Source of the DNA: Nissolia schottii
Lineage: Eukaryota; Streptophyta; Magnoliopsida; Fabales; Fabaceae
Assembly: GCA_003254905.1 (NCBI GenBank)
Contig: QANU01000286.1
Coordinates: 117,356 to 181,355 of the forward strand
Reading direction: 5' to 3'
DNA length: 64,000 bases
The stretch's first letter is position 1. Every line of letters begins with the position of its first letter. The notes beneath the pieces were generated by a model, which was not told the DNA's origin, ran no database searches, and saw nothing but the letters and a program-made list of their open reading frames with translations. The translations under genes and the position numbers were made by a program. Positions 11,085 to 26,261 of the stretch are shown here, in pieces.

Positions 11085-14000
11085 TTATATACCTTGGTGG
11101 ACTGTGTAAAGGTTTTTTTTTTAAATTGTTATTCAATTAGATCTTATTACTGTTTAAAATAATTAATTATTTTATTTATTGTTTAAAAAATTATACATAT
11201 AAAATTATATTTTTAAATGATAATATAAAAAACAATTAGTAAATAATAATAATAATAATAATAATAACAATAATTAAGTTCTTGATTTTATAATTTTTAT
11301 TTTTTCTTTCCGCTTTTTGACCACTTCGAAGCACCTTATATGGTCAAGTCAATGAGCGGTTTTGTGCCTTACAAAATACATATCCGTTAAAGTTGTGGAA
11401 ATGAGCGTGTTGATGCATGACTAGTAAGAGTTGCAATTGCGCAACTTGCATAGCCTAAGAAAAACTTGCGTTAGGACCATTCATAATTTGTCTTTGCATT
11501 GGTCAAGTCTGCCCCTTTTGTTACTCACTAAATTTAGAGTGTTGTTTTAACAAATGAATTTCATTGGTAAAGCAATTTAATGGCGCTAACAAGTTGTAAA
11601 TAATGCCTGAGATCTAACCTTAACAAGATACGAATACACCATTTATTTAAATTAGTTGAAGATTAATAATTTTTACTTCTTACTAAAAGATTATCAATTT
11701 TAAACATCACGAAACATATATCACAAACAAACGAAACAATCAAAGAAAATATCACAAAGAAGAACATAATTATAATTAAAGAGAACAAAGATATAAAAAT
11801 AATTCTAAATAACAAAAAAGAAAATAAGGAGAGAATGTCAAAATAAAAAGGAACTGAGACAACTTTCTCTCTAGTGCTCACAAAAGACGAGAGCAGAAGA
11901 ACCGAGAAAGATAAGGATTGTTGTTTTAACAAATTGATGTGGACATCATTAGAGATTTTATAGAGAGAATTGCGTGTAACAGGTTGATGATTTCGATTGT
12001 ATTCGCTGCAATAAATATGATCTAAGGCAGTAACGCTATCATTTTTTTTATTTACACTTAAAATATATTTTATATATAGTACAAAAATAAATATATTTTG
12101 TACTATATATAAAATATATTTATGGACAATGGCAATAATACTTTATAATAATTCACGTCACCCTCAATTTGACAACTTAAAGTTCATAATATATCATGAG
12201 AAAGACAACTTAAAGTTAAGGCTATGTTTGAAAGAATGGTTAAGGTGGGAGTGAAAAGTAAGGGAAGAGCTTATTTCATCAAAAATGTGTTTGAATGTAA
12301 TTTAAATAGAGGATGTGTGATGGACCAGAAGGGTCACCCTTCTCACTCCCTTTGTTTATCCATATTGTGGTTTAGATTTAGATGATGCGAATGTTCGAAG
12401 TGACGAAGATAAGATCTAGAGTTGAGACTTGGAGTCATTGTTGTTGCCTATCTCTTTTCGTGCATATCGGGACACATGATGTTATCTAGTTTAACTATTT
12501 TCTATTCCATGTCATTTACATTCTCATGCCTTTGATTTTGATGTATTATTTTCCTGACAAGAGCTAATATGTTAATAGAGATGTAGTTTTATGGTCATTT
12601 GAACCTTCATGGTGTGTTTGGATTGTTCTAATGATTATATATAAAGAGAGAGGTATTATTCAGCACATTTATATATGTCTTGATGAGATTGTTTATAAGT
12701 TTTCGTTAGCGTTCTTACGATGTACCTTTCTATTCTATTCTATTCTATTTAGTAAGGCTCATGTTTTGTAATTTCTTTTAAAAAAAAAAAGTTACCCCAT
12801 AATATATAAGTGTAAGACCAAGTCAAATTAAGAAGTAATAACTAATTAAGCCATAAATATAAATTAAACTAGTTATGAGAATTATGGTATTACAAGGTTA
12901 GTCATGATCTCCAAGACCGCGAATGGTTGTGCGGATTCTATGGCTAAACGCAAGGCAGCGAGCACCATGAGCTCCGCTTATGGAGTGCTCCTTGGGAGAA
13001 TTTAGTGGCGGCCATCCACAATGATGCTACTTTTGTGACTTAGAAGCCACCCAAGGTACATACTCATTATGAATAGCAATTCTAAAGAGAAATTGACAAT
13101 TATTTTTTCTCGTAATAATTAACAACATTTTTTAAAAAATTAAACTCGTGTTATTCAAAGATTCAAACTAAGTTAGAACAACTTTTTACTAGCTAATTTA
13201 CATGTTTATTGGTCATTTTTATACAAGTGATTAAATTATTTGTCACCCGTTCAACCGCTTATGCATTATATCTAGATATATATTATAACATATTTTATTT
13301 ATTTAGCTCACAAGGATCGCAAGCTTGGAGGCTGGAGCCCTCTATACATGATATTTATAAGACATTTTAAATATAAATACATAAAAAAAACATTATAGAA
13401 TCTATTACTCATCCCTCTTCAATTTTTACTCCATTTTTTCAACTTTAACTTTTTGTTTGTTTGTTTTTTTCTTTTTACTTCAAAAATTACCTTTCCCTCT
13501 ATAATTACGTGGGATGCGTGTAGATGGGTCACTATCTTGCCGTGTCAAATTTGGCTAACACAAGTCCACCTCAGTCAAAGACAATTTGTGTTGTGGCAAT
13601 ATATTTATCTTATTATTTGATTATTTCTCTAAACAACTGCTTTAAAAATTTGATAAATATATATAGTAGTGCCTGAATTAACAAAGGCATAACGGTGAGA
13701 GAGGGCTATGCAAATGTTTATAGGAGTTACATACACAGAAATTGTGAAACTCTTCATTTAAGATCCAGAAAAATTACATAACATAAAAAAGACAAAACAA
13801 AACAATCTCATGGGCAATAAGATTGTGACTACACACACATTGCACAAGTCACTTGTTAATGTAAATACAATGCAATTTCCAAGTTCTTATATCCTCTGTA
13901 AAAAAAATATTATTATATGCTCCATATAGTACGAGAACCATTAATTTGTCTCTCTTCATTGTTTTCTTTTATGCCAAGAATAATCAATGGTTCTTATATT

Positions 14001-14544
14001 GTCTAGAACACGAAATGGTTTTCTTCATATACAGAGAATACAAGAATTACTTGCCAGATTCATAAACTTGATCATGATTAACTTTGGTATAGCATAAGTT
14101 GAGTCCTGTGATAGAAAGATTTTCCTCAAGCACATTGTAACTTATTGGCCACTTTAAAGCCCTGCAGGTACTATGGGTTACAGTAGCCTTAAAAAAAAAG
14201 CATCAAACAAATAATTGACATAAAAGGTAACATGGTAAAGTCACAAAAAAATAGAAAAGTAAGATAAATGACATGGTACCATGATGGTAATAAGACACAG
14301 GGAAAAATGATGCAAGACAATCTTTACCAAACACAGAAACTAATTCCCAAAATAAACATCATCAAAACAGAAAGATGTTTAGATGTAATTAATTGTGAAA
14401 ACCCGCACAAGATTTCTAATGAAATTGTCAGCTTCTTATGAGATACAGCATAGAAATGGCAAAAAAAAATAAAATTGAATGATAAGAATTATGATGAAAG
14501 TGGAGACAATATCTATCTAACATAACTATGATTGAACAAATAAA
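11085..14544. other. intergenic, no gene recognised
   Basis: AT-rich sequence with short spurious frames only. A weak similarity to a retroelement RNase H tail (ANGCADSMAK) is readable on the plus strand around 12900-13000 and then breaks, so it is at best a relic. A perfect 26-bp inverted repeat lies at 12061-12121. A pentanucleotide run (TATTC)n sits near 12729-12748, before a short poly-A near 12780. Confidence 0.5.
12061..12121. repeat. perfect 26-bp inverted repeat with 9-base loop
   Basis: Bases 12061-12086 are exactly complementary to 12096-12121, separated by nine bases. The arms are AT-rich (TATATATAGTACAAAA core). It could be a small palindromic element or a cruciform-prone site. 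No flanking duplication was seen. Confidence 0.85.
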
Positions 14545-14631
14545 CATGCCTGGATCCCTGCATGCCAAATAAGAAGGTTGTCAGCTCCTTCTGACAAGCT
14601 AACTTACATGGCATTCAGGGAGCCAGGCATG
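14545..14631 (-). ncRNA. MIR160: MIR160 microRNA precursor hairpin
   Basis: On the minus strand, 14629 down to 14609 gives a 21-mer starting TGCCTGGCTCCCTG and ending ATGCCA. This is the miR160 sequence except for A instead of U at position 15, a variant known in the family. The opposite arm at 14545-14567 pairs with it with only two mismatches. The 41-base stretch between the arms has an inner stem GTCAG/CTGAC, giving a typical plant fold-back with the mature strand on the 5' arm. miR160 directs cleavage of ARF10/16/17 auxin response factor mRNAs. A TATA box on the same strand lies about 210 bases upstream, at a sensible distance for a primary transcript. The plus-strand arm has two changes from miR160, so minus is the preferred strand. 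Confidence 0.9.
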
Positions 14632-14836
14632 CGCGTATCCATATCAATCATGCCACACATCAATAAGCTTCACCATTCATAAATCTGCATGGTCAAAACA
14701 AAACAACAAAGCAAATCATGCATTGATTAATTAAGAACAAGATAAGGAAGGGAAACTGCTTCTTTTTTGCTAAATTCAAAGAGCTTCAATTGAGTCTCTC
14801 TGCTTTTTTTTGGTGGGATAGTAGACTAAGGGGGAT

Positions 14837-14847
14837 GGATATATTTA
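14837..14847 (-). promoter_or_regulatory. TATA box, probable MIR160 promoter
   Basis: The minus strand reads TAAATATATCC here, upstream of the MIR160 hairpin. Further upstream lies a (GA)n run at about 14949-14967, common near plant core promoters. Placement is inferred from spacing only. Confidence 0.5.
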
Positions 14848-14967
14848 AGGAGGTGTTGAAGGAGATAGAAGTGAGAAGAGAGACAAAAGAAAATCCATGA
14901 AAGGGAAGAGAGGAGACAAGGCCTCAATTTGCAAAAGGCGGCAGCCAAAGAGAGAGAGAGAGAGAGA

Positions 14968-15600
14968 CTTATTTGAATAACAAAAAATGGTTGCATCCAT
15001 TAGATAGAGCCAAAGCTGCTGCCCTTGGGTTTTACAGGTAGCCTATTTTGGATTTTCTTCCCCTTCCTTGGAATATGTGAAAAACCCCCCACACTTCATC
15101 CCCCACATCACATTTTCCATCTTAGTCTCTTCTTTCTCTGAAGTTACATGTGCAAATAGGGTGTGAATATTGTCTGTCAAATGCAAATCCTTTTTCCCTT
15201 TCCCTTTGTTGAAAGTTCAAAACATTTTTTTTTTTCTTTTCTGTCACCCTAAACTAGGCATGCTCTAGGCTGTAATGATTATGTTAGCCCAATGTAATGG
15301 AAAATTTATTTCATGATCGTAGAGTAACAGATGGATTATACCCTATGTAATAATGGAGTCATTTTATCTAAAATATCATTTTATCATTAAAAAATATAAC
15401 ACTTAAGTAAATTATATTTAATTTAATAAAATATTAATATTTTGACTTTTAAAGTAGTATATATGATTCATAATTTATCTAAAATGGCATTCTTTTGTTA
15501 CAATAGACACAATTCAAGAAGACGAATTGCAATTCAACTAATTATTACTATGTGATAGGCAATAAATTCTCATTAATTGGTTATCACATAATATCATTTA

Positions 15601-15632
<32 letters not shown>

Positions 15633-17467
15633 TATTAGCATAAAGGACCATTGAGTTAATGTGATCTACAACCAGTCCATAAGACAAGGCCAGAGTTGCA
15701 GAGTGCGTTAGCTGAGTTTGATGCTGGGGTCGGTTTCCTTCTGATCAGAAGTGCTGAATTAGCAGTGGATCAAATGTGGACAAAATGTGACCATGAAACT
15801 CACACACACAATCCATCACCATCAAACGTTTAGCATAATAATTAAAAAATTTCTTATGCAGTGTCTTTCGATGGATATTAATACACTAGCCCTAGCCGTT
15901 GTAACTGGCACGTTTCGTTTCATCCTCTAACTATAGTACATTAGTGCTACACTAATAATAATATAATAGGTGGTTTCTTACCTTTTGATATATATTTTAT
16001 GTTATTTAATTTATTTATTTTAAATAATTTTTATAATTAAATTTATCAAATTTTGTTATTATTTTATATTTTATATGATTGTAATAAACTTTTTATTAGT
16101 CAAATCATTAAAATAATCAACTTATAACAGATTTAGAGATTTGTGAACTAGTTGAGTGTACTATGCACATCTCTATAAATATTATATTAAAAAGTATTAA
16201 TTTGTTACATTAGATCATATAACTCATTAATATTTCATATTAGATCATACAATAATAACAACAATTAATAAATTTAGTTATAAAAATATAAAAATGAATA
16301 AATTAAATAACATGAGATATTTATTCACGTAGTAAGTGAGAAATCACCTAATATAATAATAATTAAAAGAAATGACTATAGTCGGATGAGACAATGGCTT
16401 TATTTTTTTCTTTATGTTCTAAGCCAAACTAATTTCAGCATATTATATAACTCATGGAACGGAAGTAGTGTATCAAGTCGCCTGAGTTCAACTTTTGCGA
16501 AGAGATACTATTTATCGGCAATAGATATCTAGGTTCACCAAAAAGTAAATAGGAATATTGTTTAGTTAATGTACATAACTCATCCAAAAAGGAATATCTC
16601 AATTGAATTTTTGTCGTGTGTTGTTAAGTATGCACTTTCACCATTAATTGATAAAGTGGACATTATGCATAATATAAATTAAAAAAATTAATGATAAAAT
16701 ATCATATTTAATAATACATGACAAAAAATTTAATGAAAAGGATCCATTCCCACCTCACCCTTTCACTTTCACTTGTTATGATTTTTGAAGCAAAAGCGCC
16801 CTATTGTATATTTCATCAAATAATTGAGTCTTCTAAGCTGGTGGTGATCAGGTATATTAATCATATTTGTGATTTGTGAATCCCAAGCTTTGTTTCTCTC
16901 GGTAATACTTAATTGTGAACCTCAAACTTTGTTACTCTCAATTTTGAAGAAGCCAGCATATGAAATAATTTTAATTGGCTCATCATCATAAATATAATAA
17001 TTTGTATTTATGATCTTTTGAAGTGGAAATTGCCAAACACTTTCCTACATCCAGGGAAAGCAAATATGTATAGCTGTCAACATGGAATTTGATTCTCTTT
17101 CACTGTGGCCCCTGGGAAGAGGGTGGAAGGCTTGGTAGTGCTAAAAGAAAAGAATTGGGACCACTGATCCGTTTGGTCTCATTTCTTTCACATTCATATG
17201 GTTTGATTGATTCAAACAATTAAATTTGTGATTAGCTGTTATTCCACCTTATGTGAAGGGTTATTTTATTTGAACAATTTAACAATTAATAATTGCACTT
17301 ATAAAAATGTGAGATCTATTATACTCATTTTTTTATCTCACAGTGTTGGGCCTCACATCTTTGTGAGCATGAATGTTAGTTGACAAAATTATTATGTTGT
17401 TCAAATATCATTTCTCTTAGTTATGTGAGAGGAGGATAGCATGAGTTACAAAGATTTTAATGCTTTT
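14968..17467. other. intergenic, upstream of MIR160
   Basis: No coding sequence recognised. A (TA)n microsatellite of about 14 units lies at 15606-15633. The remainder is AT-rich with no feature I can support. Confidence 0.5.
15606..15633. repeat. (AT)n microsatellite
   Basis: Uninterrupted alternating AT tract of about 28 bases inside AT-rich intergenic DNA. Confidence 0.9.
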
Positions 17468-18495
17468 TGTTAACCATCTTGATAAAACTGGCAAAGGGAC
17501 ACAACAAACACTACAGAGAAAATACAAAGAACATGAAATAACGTAATTATATTATAAGAGTTGTGCATATCTGATTGTTACAATGAGGTGCTAATATATA
17601 GGCCAATAATAGAATCATAACTTAAATGATAAAATCAAATTAAATCAACCTAAATTTGTTACGAATAAATTGAACTCAATTATACTAAATATACTAATTT
17701 ATTTCTAACACCCTCCCTCAAGCTAAATTTCATCTAGCTTTAAGCTTGTCACAAACAACAACGAGTGTTAAGTCTAATTTTTAGGTCATTTTTTGTGAAT
17801 TCTACACAATTTGGAGTTGGGCAGAACCAGCAAAGGCAACAACGGAGGTAACATCAAGAGCTAGGCGGAACTAACAATTTTGAAGTAGAATTGGATGAAA
17901 AGGACCTCAAAATCAGATTTAGAACGCAAAAAAAAAAAAAATCCTTGGGAAGGGTGCACTAGTCACGCCACTGGCACGTGGTGGCACGTGTAGATTCCAA
18001 TAGCGGCAACTTGGTGGCTAATTCTTCTAGTGACAACGAAGATGATGGTGGTGGTAGTGTAGTGAATGGAGGTTGGTAAAGGTGAAAATTGTGACTGCAA
18101 TAAAGAGGTATAATAAGTGATGGTGGGACGGTACCATTGCTCGGAAGAAGGTCACAAAATATTTTATTTTTTCTCAGAATATAGAAAGCGAAAACGAAGA
18201 ATGAAAAACTGAGAATTTAATCTTAAAGTAACAAAAGTATAAATATGTTAAACATATTGATAAAACTGACAAATAGACGCAATAAAAGCTATAGAGAAAA
18301 TACAAAGAATAGAAAATAACGCAATGATATTATAAGAGTTGTGCATATCTGATTGTTACAATGAGATGTCAATATATAGACTAATAATAGAATCATAACT
18401 TAAATGATAGAATCAAATTAAATCAACTTAAATTTGTTATGAATAAATTGAAATCAATCACAAATATACTAAACATGCGAATTTATTTCTTAACA
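17468..18495 (-). mobile_element. short LTR retrotransposon derivative (TRIM-like), no gag-pol
   Basis: Two direct repeats, 17468-17710 (243 bp) and 18246-18495 (250 bp), are clearly alike. Read on the minus strand each runs TGTTA...TAACA, as LTRs do. Next to the first repeat the minus strand has a polypurine tract (TTGAGGGAGGG) directly before TGTTAGAAATAAATT, which fixes the orientation and makes 17468-17710 the 3' LTR. The internal 535 bases (17711-18245) carry no gag or pol. CTTTT precedes and CTTTG follows, close to a 5-bp target duplication. No clear tRNA primer site is visible beside the 5' LTR. It may be an internally deleted copia element rather than a true TRIM. Confidence 0.7.
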
Positions 18496-18499
18496 CTTT

Positions 18500-19310
18500 G
18501 ATGTAGCATTTTTTGACCAAACGAGGATGGAGATTGATCCAACATCCCGACTCTTTATTGGCTAAAGCTTTGCAAGTGAGATATTTTCCCAAACAAGAAG
18601 TGCTTGGTGCAAGAATTGGATACACACTGAGCTACACATGGAGGAGCATTCACTCATTGCTCTGGTTCTACAAACCGGTGGTTAATGGAGAGTGGGTTTA
18701 GGAGTCAACATTCAAATTTGGAAGGACAGTTGGACTCCAACACAGAATGGACACAAGCTATGGAGTTGTCCACATATCCTTGATGAACATGCAGGGGTGG
18801 TTGAATTAGTTGACCATGCTACAATGCAATGGATGGAGGAGAGTTCCGCATTTATTCGGCATATCATTTCGTGCGAGCTAGCGATGTATATGATGAGGAG
18901 GGAAGTGATAGATCACAAAGGGAGGGAGGATCGAATGTGGAACAAAATTTGGGCTGTTGTTTGCGCATGATATGCTATTCCGGCAGCTTGAAATAGAGAG
19001 CGAATGTTCGGTCGGAAATGATTCAAGCCATTAAGCAAGATATATAAGAGACGTTTTTCATCCTTTCATTCAATTATAGATGGGTGTATTTGCTTAGGCA
19101 TGAGGTTTGAGTTTTATTCCTTTTCCCACACTAAAAGAAGAGAAGGTAACATGGCAACTCATTTGTTAGTCAAGTATGCTTGTAATATTTGGGATTTTGT
19201 ATGGGTAGAGGAGTGTCTAATGGCCATCCAACCCTAAGTTATGTCTGATCGTAAACACTCATTTGCTAATTAATATATGATCTCTCTTCCATGTCAAAAA
19301 AATATATTAT
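18500..19310 (+). pseudogene. LINE (non-LTR retrotransposon) ORF2 remnant
   Basis: Two adjoining plus-strand frames (18513-18701 and 18692-18970) together read like the stretch after the reverse transcriptase in plant LINE ORF2. The first holds RGWRLIQHPDSLLAKALQ, ARYF-like RYFP and YTWRSI; the second holds GVNIQIWKDSW. The frame shifts near 18690 and the rest of ORF2 is missing or stop-ridden. The piece ends near an A-rich stretch around 19297-19306. It abuts the LTR element directly. Confidence 0.75.
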
Positions 19311-20229
19311 TTCTCTTAGTTGAATAACTAAGAAAATGTGTTAATTAAACTAATTTTACATAAAACATCATGTTGAATCACATTTTATCCACCATTATAA
19401 CTATTATATGGATCTACACTCAATTTGGGATTTCATCCATTGGTGAACGAGATATAAATTGACACGTTATCTCTTATAAAATAAGTACAAATAACATTTT
19501 TCTTAAAAAATGAAATAACAAAATAACATGACCATATATTTATATATATATTTTGGTCTTGAAACATGGGCAATTAATAGTCTAATCAGTACACAACTGG
19601 ACGGTTCTGTCTATTTTCAAAACATTGGCCCATCTAAAATAAATTTCCTTTGGGCTAGTCCATCTAAAAAACTTGAACCACATGCTTTATGTTCATGTGT
19701 GCAAAGTGCATTCATAGTTGTGAAGAATTTGCACCTTATGATGTGAATTTTTGGGGTACACATTATAATAGTGGAAACACGGTCCAAGATGGCCCAATGC
19801 ATCTAATTTTGTTTAGACCAAAAAAACAAAGGAAATAGGTATCGTAATGGTATTGGTAAGGGGGAGAAAGAAAGCAAATGACAACAGAGAAAGGCAAAGG
19901 AACTAAGTAAAGTAGAGAGAGAGAAGAATTGGAATTGGAGAAGCAAACGTATATTGGCCTCGCTGGAACTCTGTTTTGTATTATAAAGAACCCTCAATTT
20001 TGACTCTCTCTCTTTCTCTCTCTCCCTCTTTGTTTTGATTTCTGATTTCCCTTTCTTCTTTCCTCTTCCTTCCCCCGTTTTCCTTTCCTTTCCCCTCTCT
20101 TCTTCTTCTTCTTCTTCTTCTTCCCTTTCTCTCTGCTTCTCGCAACAGTGATAATTCTCGTTTGAGATTTGTAAAGATCTCAACTTTACAGCGTTTTCGC
20201 GCGACCCATTTGAGGAGAAACGCACAATA
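19311..20229 (+). promoter_or_regulatory. RABB1 upstream region and pyrimidine-rich 5' leader
   Basis: No other gene is seen. Bases about 19995-20145 are a CT-rich tract including (TCT)n at about 20100-20123, typical of plant housekeeping-gene leaders, ending at the RABB1 start codon at 20230. No clear TATA box was chosen. Confidence 0.5.
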
Positions 20230-24240
<4,011 letters not shown>

Positions 24241-24883
24241 ATTGAAGATATTACGACCCATTATTTGCTTTCAGTGTAGTCCTTTATGTGTTCTCTCTTC
24301 TCTCGTTTTATTTTGGGTTTGGATATGAAGATATTAATGTCCTACGTCGGTTGAAAAAAAATCAGTTAATTGTATAATGTTCCTTTATAATCTTATTTTG
24401 TTTCTTCGACCTGAACTGATTATTTGTCAATATTTATTTGTGTGTATAAAATAATTGATGTGTTGTTTCATTCTTATTACTCGTGTTGAATAGGTTTGTT
24501 CTTTTGTTGAAATAAAAGGCGTAACATTTTCTGAAAAAATAAAAACATTGGGTTAAAACATATATTGGACTTCTCAATTTTGGGCTGAGTTGATTTGTTT
24601 TTTCCCCCCTTACAATTTTGGACTTCTCAATTTTGCACACTGGAAAAGTATATTTGAGCCTGAGAAAGTATAAATACAGTGTATTATTTCATTTGTTAAA
24701 TAAAAAAATTACAATCTTTTAGGGTATATAGATACAAGGACCCTACTTGAGTAAGAAAGGGTGATGGGTGGTCAAGTGAAGGATTATATTTCTGACATTC
24801 AGCACACTATTGATCTCAATTTTTGATATTTTTAGAAATTAATTTTAATATATTATTGGTTTAAAACATTTTACACTATCAAA
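24241..24883. other. RABB1 3' untranslated region and first spacer copy
   Basis: RABB1 3' sequence and AT-rich spacer with no gene. Bases 24815-24883 match 33308-33364, which is the start of the duplicated spacer. Confidence 0.55.
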
Positions 24884-25097
24884 TAGGGGGTGGGAACAAG
24901 CTAGGTTAGGCCTGTCTCGTTAATTTTTGGCTTGGGTGTTAACTGTCATTTGGCTTGTGCTTGGCTAGTTTGGGAGGCCTGACCTGCCTGTGTATTTTTT
25001 TATTATAAAAAAATCTATTACTTTGGCTTGTTATTGCGGCCTGTTACTGTGATCTATTGCATATTCAATAAAAAACATTTAACAATAATAATCAATC

Positions 25098-25267
25098 TAA
25101 CCAACGGGGGTAAGCGGCTTGGTATCGCTTAAGCAAGGTCCCGAGTTCAAGACCTTGTGTACGCAGTTATCCCTGCTGGGAGACTCACCCGCCATAGCCA
25201 GGTGCGCGACCCGGGTCGACCCGGATTGGTCAAGGCTAAGCCTTGGATACCGGCAGGCAACCTAAAA
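25098..25267 (+). mobile_element. tRNA-type SINE nested in the hAT element
   Basis: The sequence starts CGGGGGTAAGCGGCTTGG or one base before (A-box-like), followed by a B-box-like GGTCCCGAGTTCAAGACC, and ends in a short A tract. The 17-base direct repeat AACAATAATAATCAATC flanks it at 25081-25097 and 25268-25284. A shorter relative lies at 47525-47649. Confidence 0.85.
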
Positions 25268-25607
25268 AACAATAATAATCAATCATTTTATAAGACCAAT
25301 AATATTCAAATACCTTATAAAATCTATGTCCAAAACATACAAGACCACTAATATTCAAATATCAACTAAACAAGAATTATTCTCAACACAATATATAATT
25401 GGGAACATAATTAATGTCACTAAAACATAATTGGGAACATAATTCTAGTAGCATGGCATGAAACGAGTTGACCTTCTACTATCAAATCTTCAATATGATC
25501 TTCCCTCCTTCTTCATTGTCAAGTGCCTAAAAATAACAAATTATTTATATCATTATTCATGACATAATTTCAAAAAAATAAGATAAATAAATAATAAGAT
25601 ATACCTT

Positions 25608-25976
25608 TTACTTTTTCTTTATGTTATACTTGTTGCGGAGCCAATCCCCACCACAAATGAGTGCTTGAATAAATTCTTCGCTCAATTTAGCACGATATTC
25701 ATCAATTATTCTTCCTCCAGCACTAAATGTGGACTCCGATGCAACTGTTAAGACTAGAATAGTTAGAATGTCAATTGCCACCTTTGATAATATCTTATAT
25801 ATCAAGCTGTTAGCTTTCCACCATTCCAAAGCATTGAAAGGGCTTTTGGCATTAGGAACGTAAACCCCTTCCTCAAGATAACCTTGCAACTCTAACTTCA
25901 TTGGAGGAACTGCTTCTTCTTTATGAGCATAGCTCATAATTTCAGCTACTATACTTGACACACTTGAATTAGGCAT
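25608..25976 (-). pseudogene. hAT transposase C-terminal dimerisation fragment
   Basis: A 122-residue minus-strand frame matches the C-terminal dimerisation domain of hAT transposases: ALEWWKANS, then LSKVAIDILTI, VASESTFSAGGRIIDEYR and ALICGGDWLR. This is the conserved end of such proteins. The catalytic N-terminal and central parts are absent, so the fragment cannot transpose. It lies within the TIR- and TSD-bounded hAT element. Confidence 0.9.
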
Positions 25977-26261
25977 AATAGAATAAGAGTTGTTGTCTAA
26001 GAGTGAGAGTACTAGAGACTCTTTAATTTAGGGTTCATTTAAAAAAGAAAAATTAAAATAATAAAATTATATTAATAAATATGATTGTATAAAATGTTGC
26101 AATATGTAATGCTAGCCTAGTGGTTAAAGTGTTGCTTTGGTATGATGAAAGTCTTTAGTTTGAGGCCTATTGAAGGTAATGTAAATTTATTTTTTTATAG
26201 TAAACCTATATGAACATTTGTGATTAAACAGGCCAGGTCACATGACCTATTCCCACCCCTA

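Larger units (their letters stand above)
24884..26261. mobile_element. hAT transposon remnant, 1378 bp, 8-bp target duplication
   Basis: The left end reads TAGGGGGTGGGAA and the right end, reverse-complemented, TAGGGGTGGGAATAGG. CTATCAAA flanks both sides (24876-24883 and 26262-26269), an 8-bp duplication as made by hAT transposases. Inside are a transposase C-terminal fragment (25608-25976, minus) and a nested SINE (25098-25267). The duplicated spacer at 33357-33364 keeps the un-inserted site (CTGTCAAATAA). Confidence 0.88.

Noticed and set aside
11663..11932. Minus-strand 89-residue hydrophobic frame
   Set aside because: Composed of F, L, I, S and V runs from T-rich DNA; no promoter or similarity recognised.
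12900..13030. Possible retroelement RNase H tail
   Set aside because: Only about ten residues resemble the domain and no further match follows; too weak to list as a gene.
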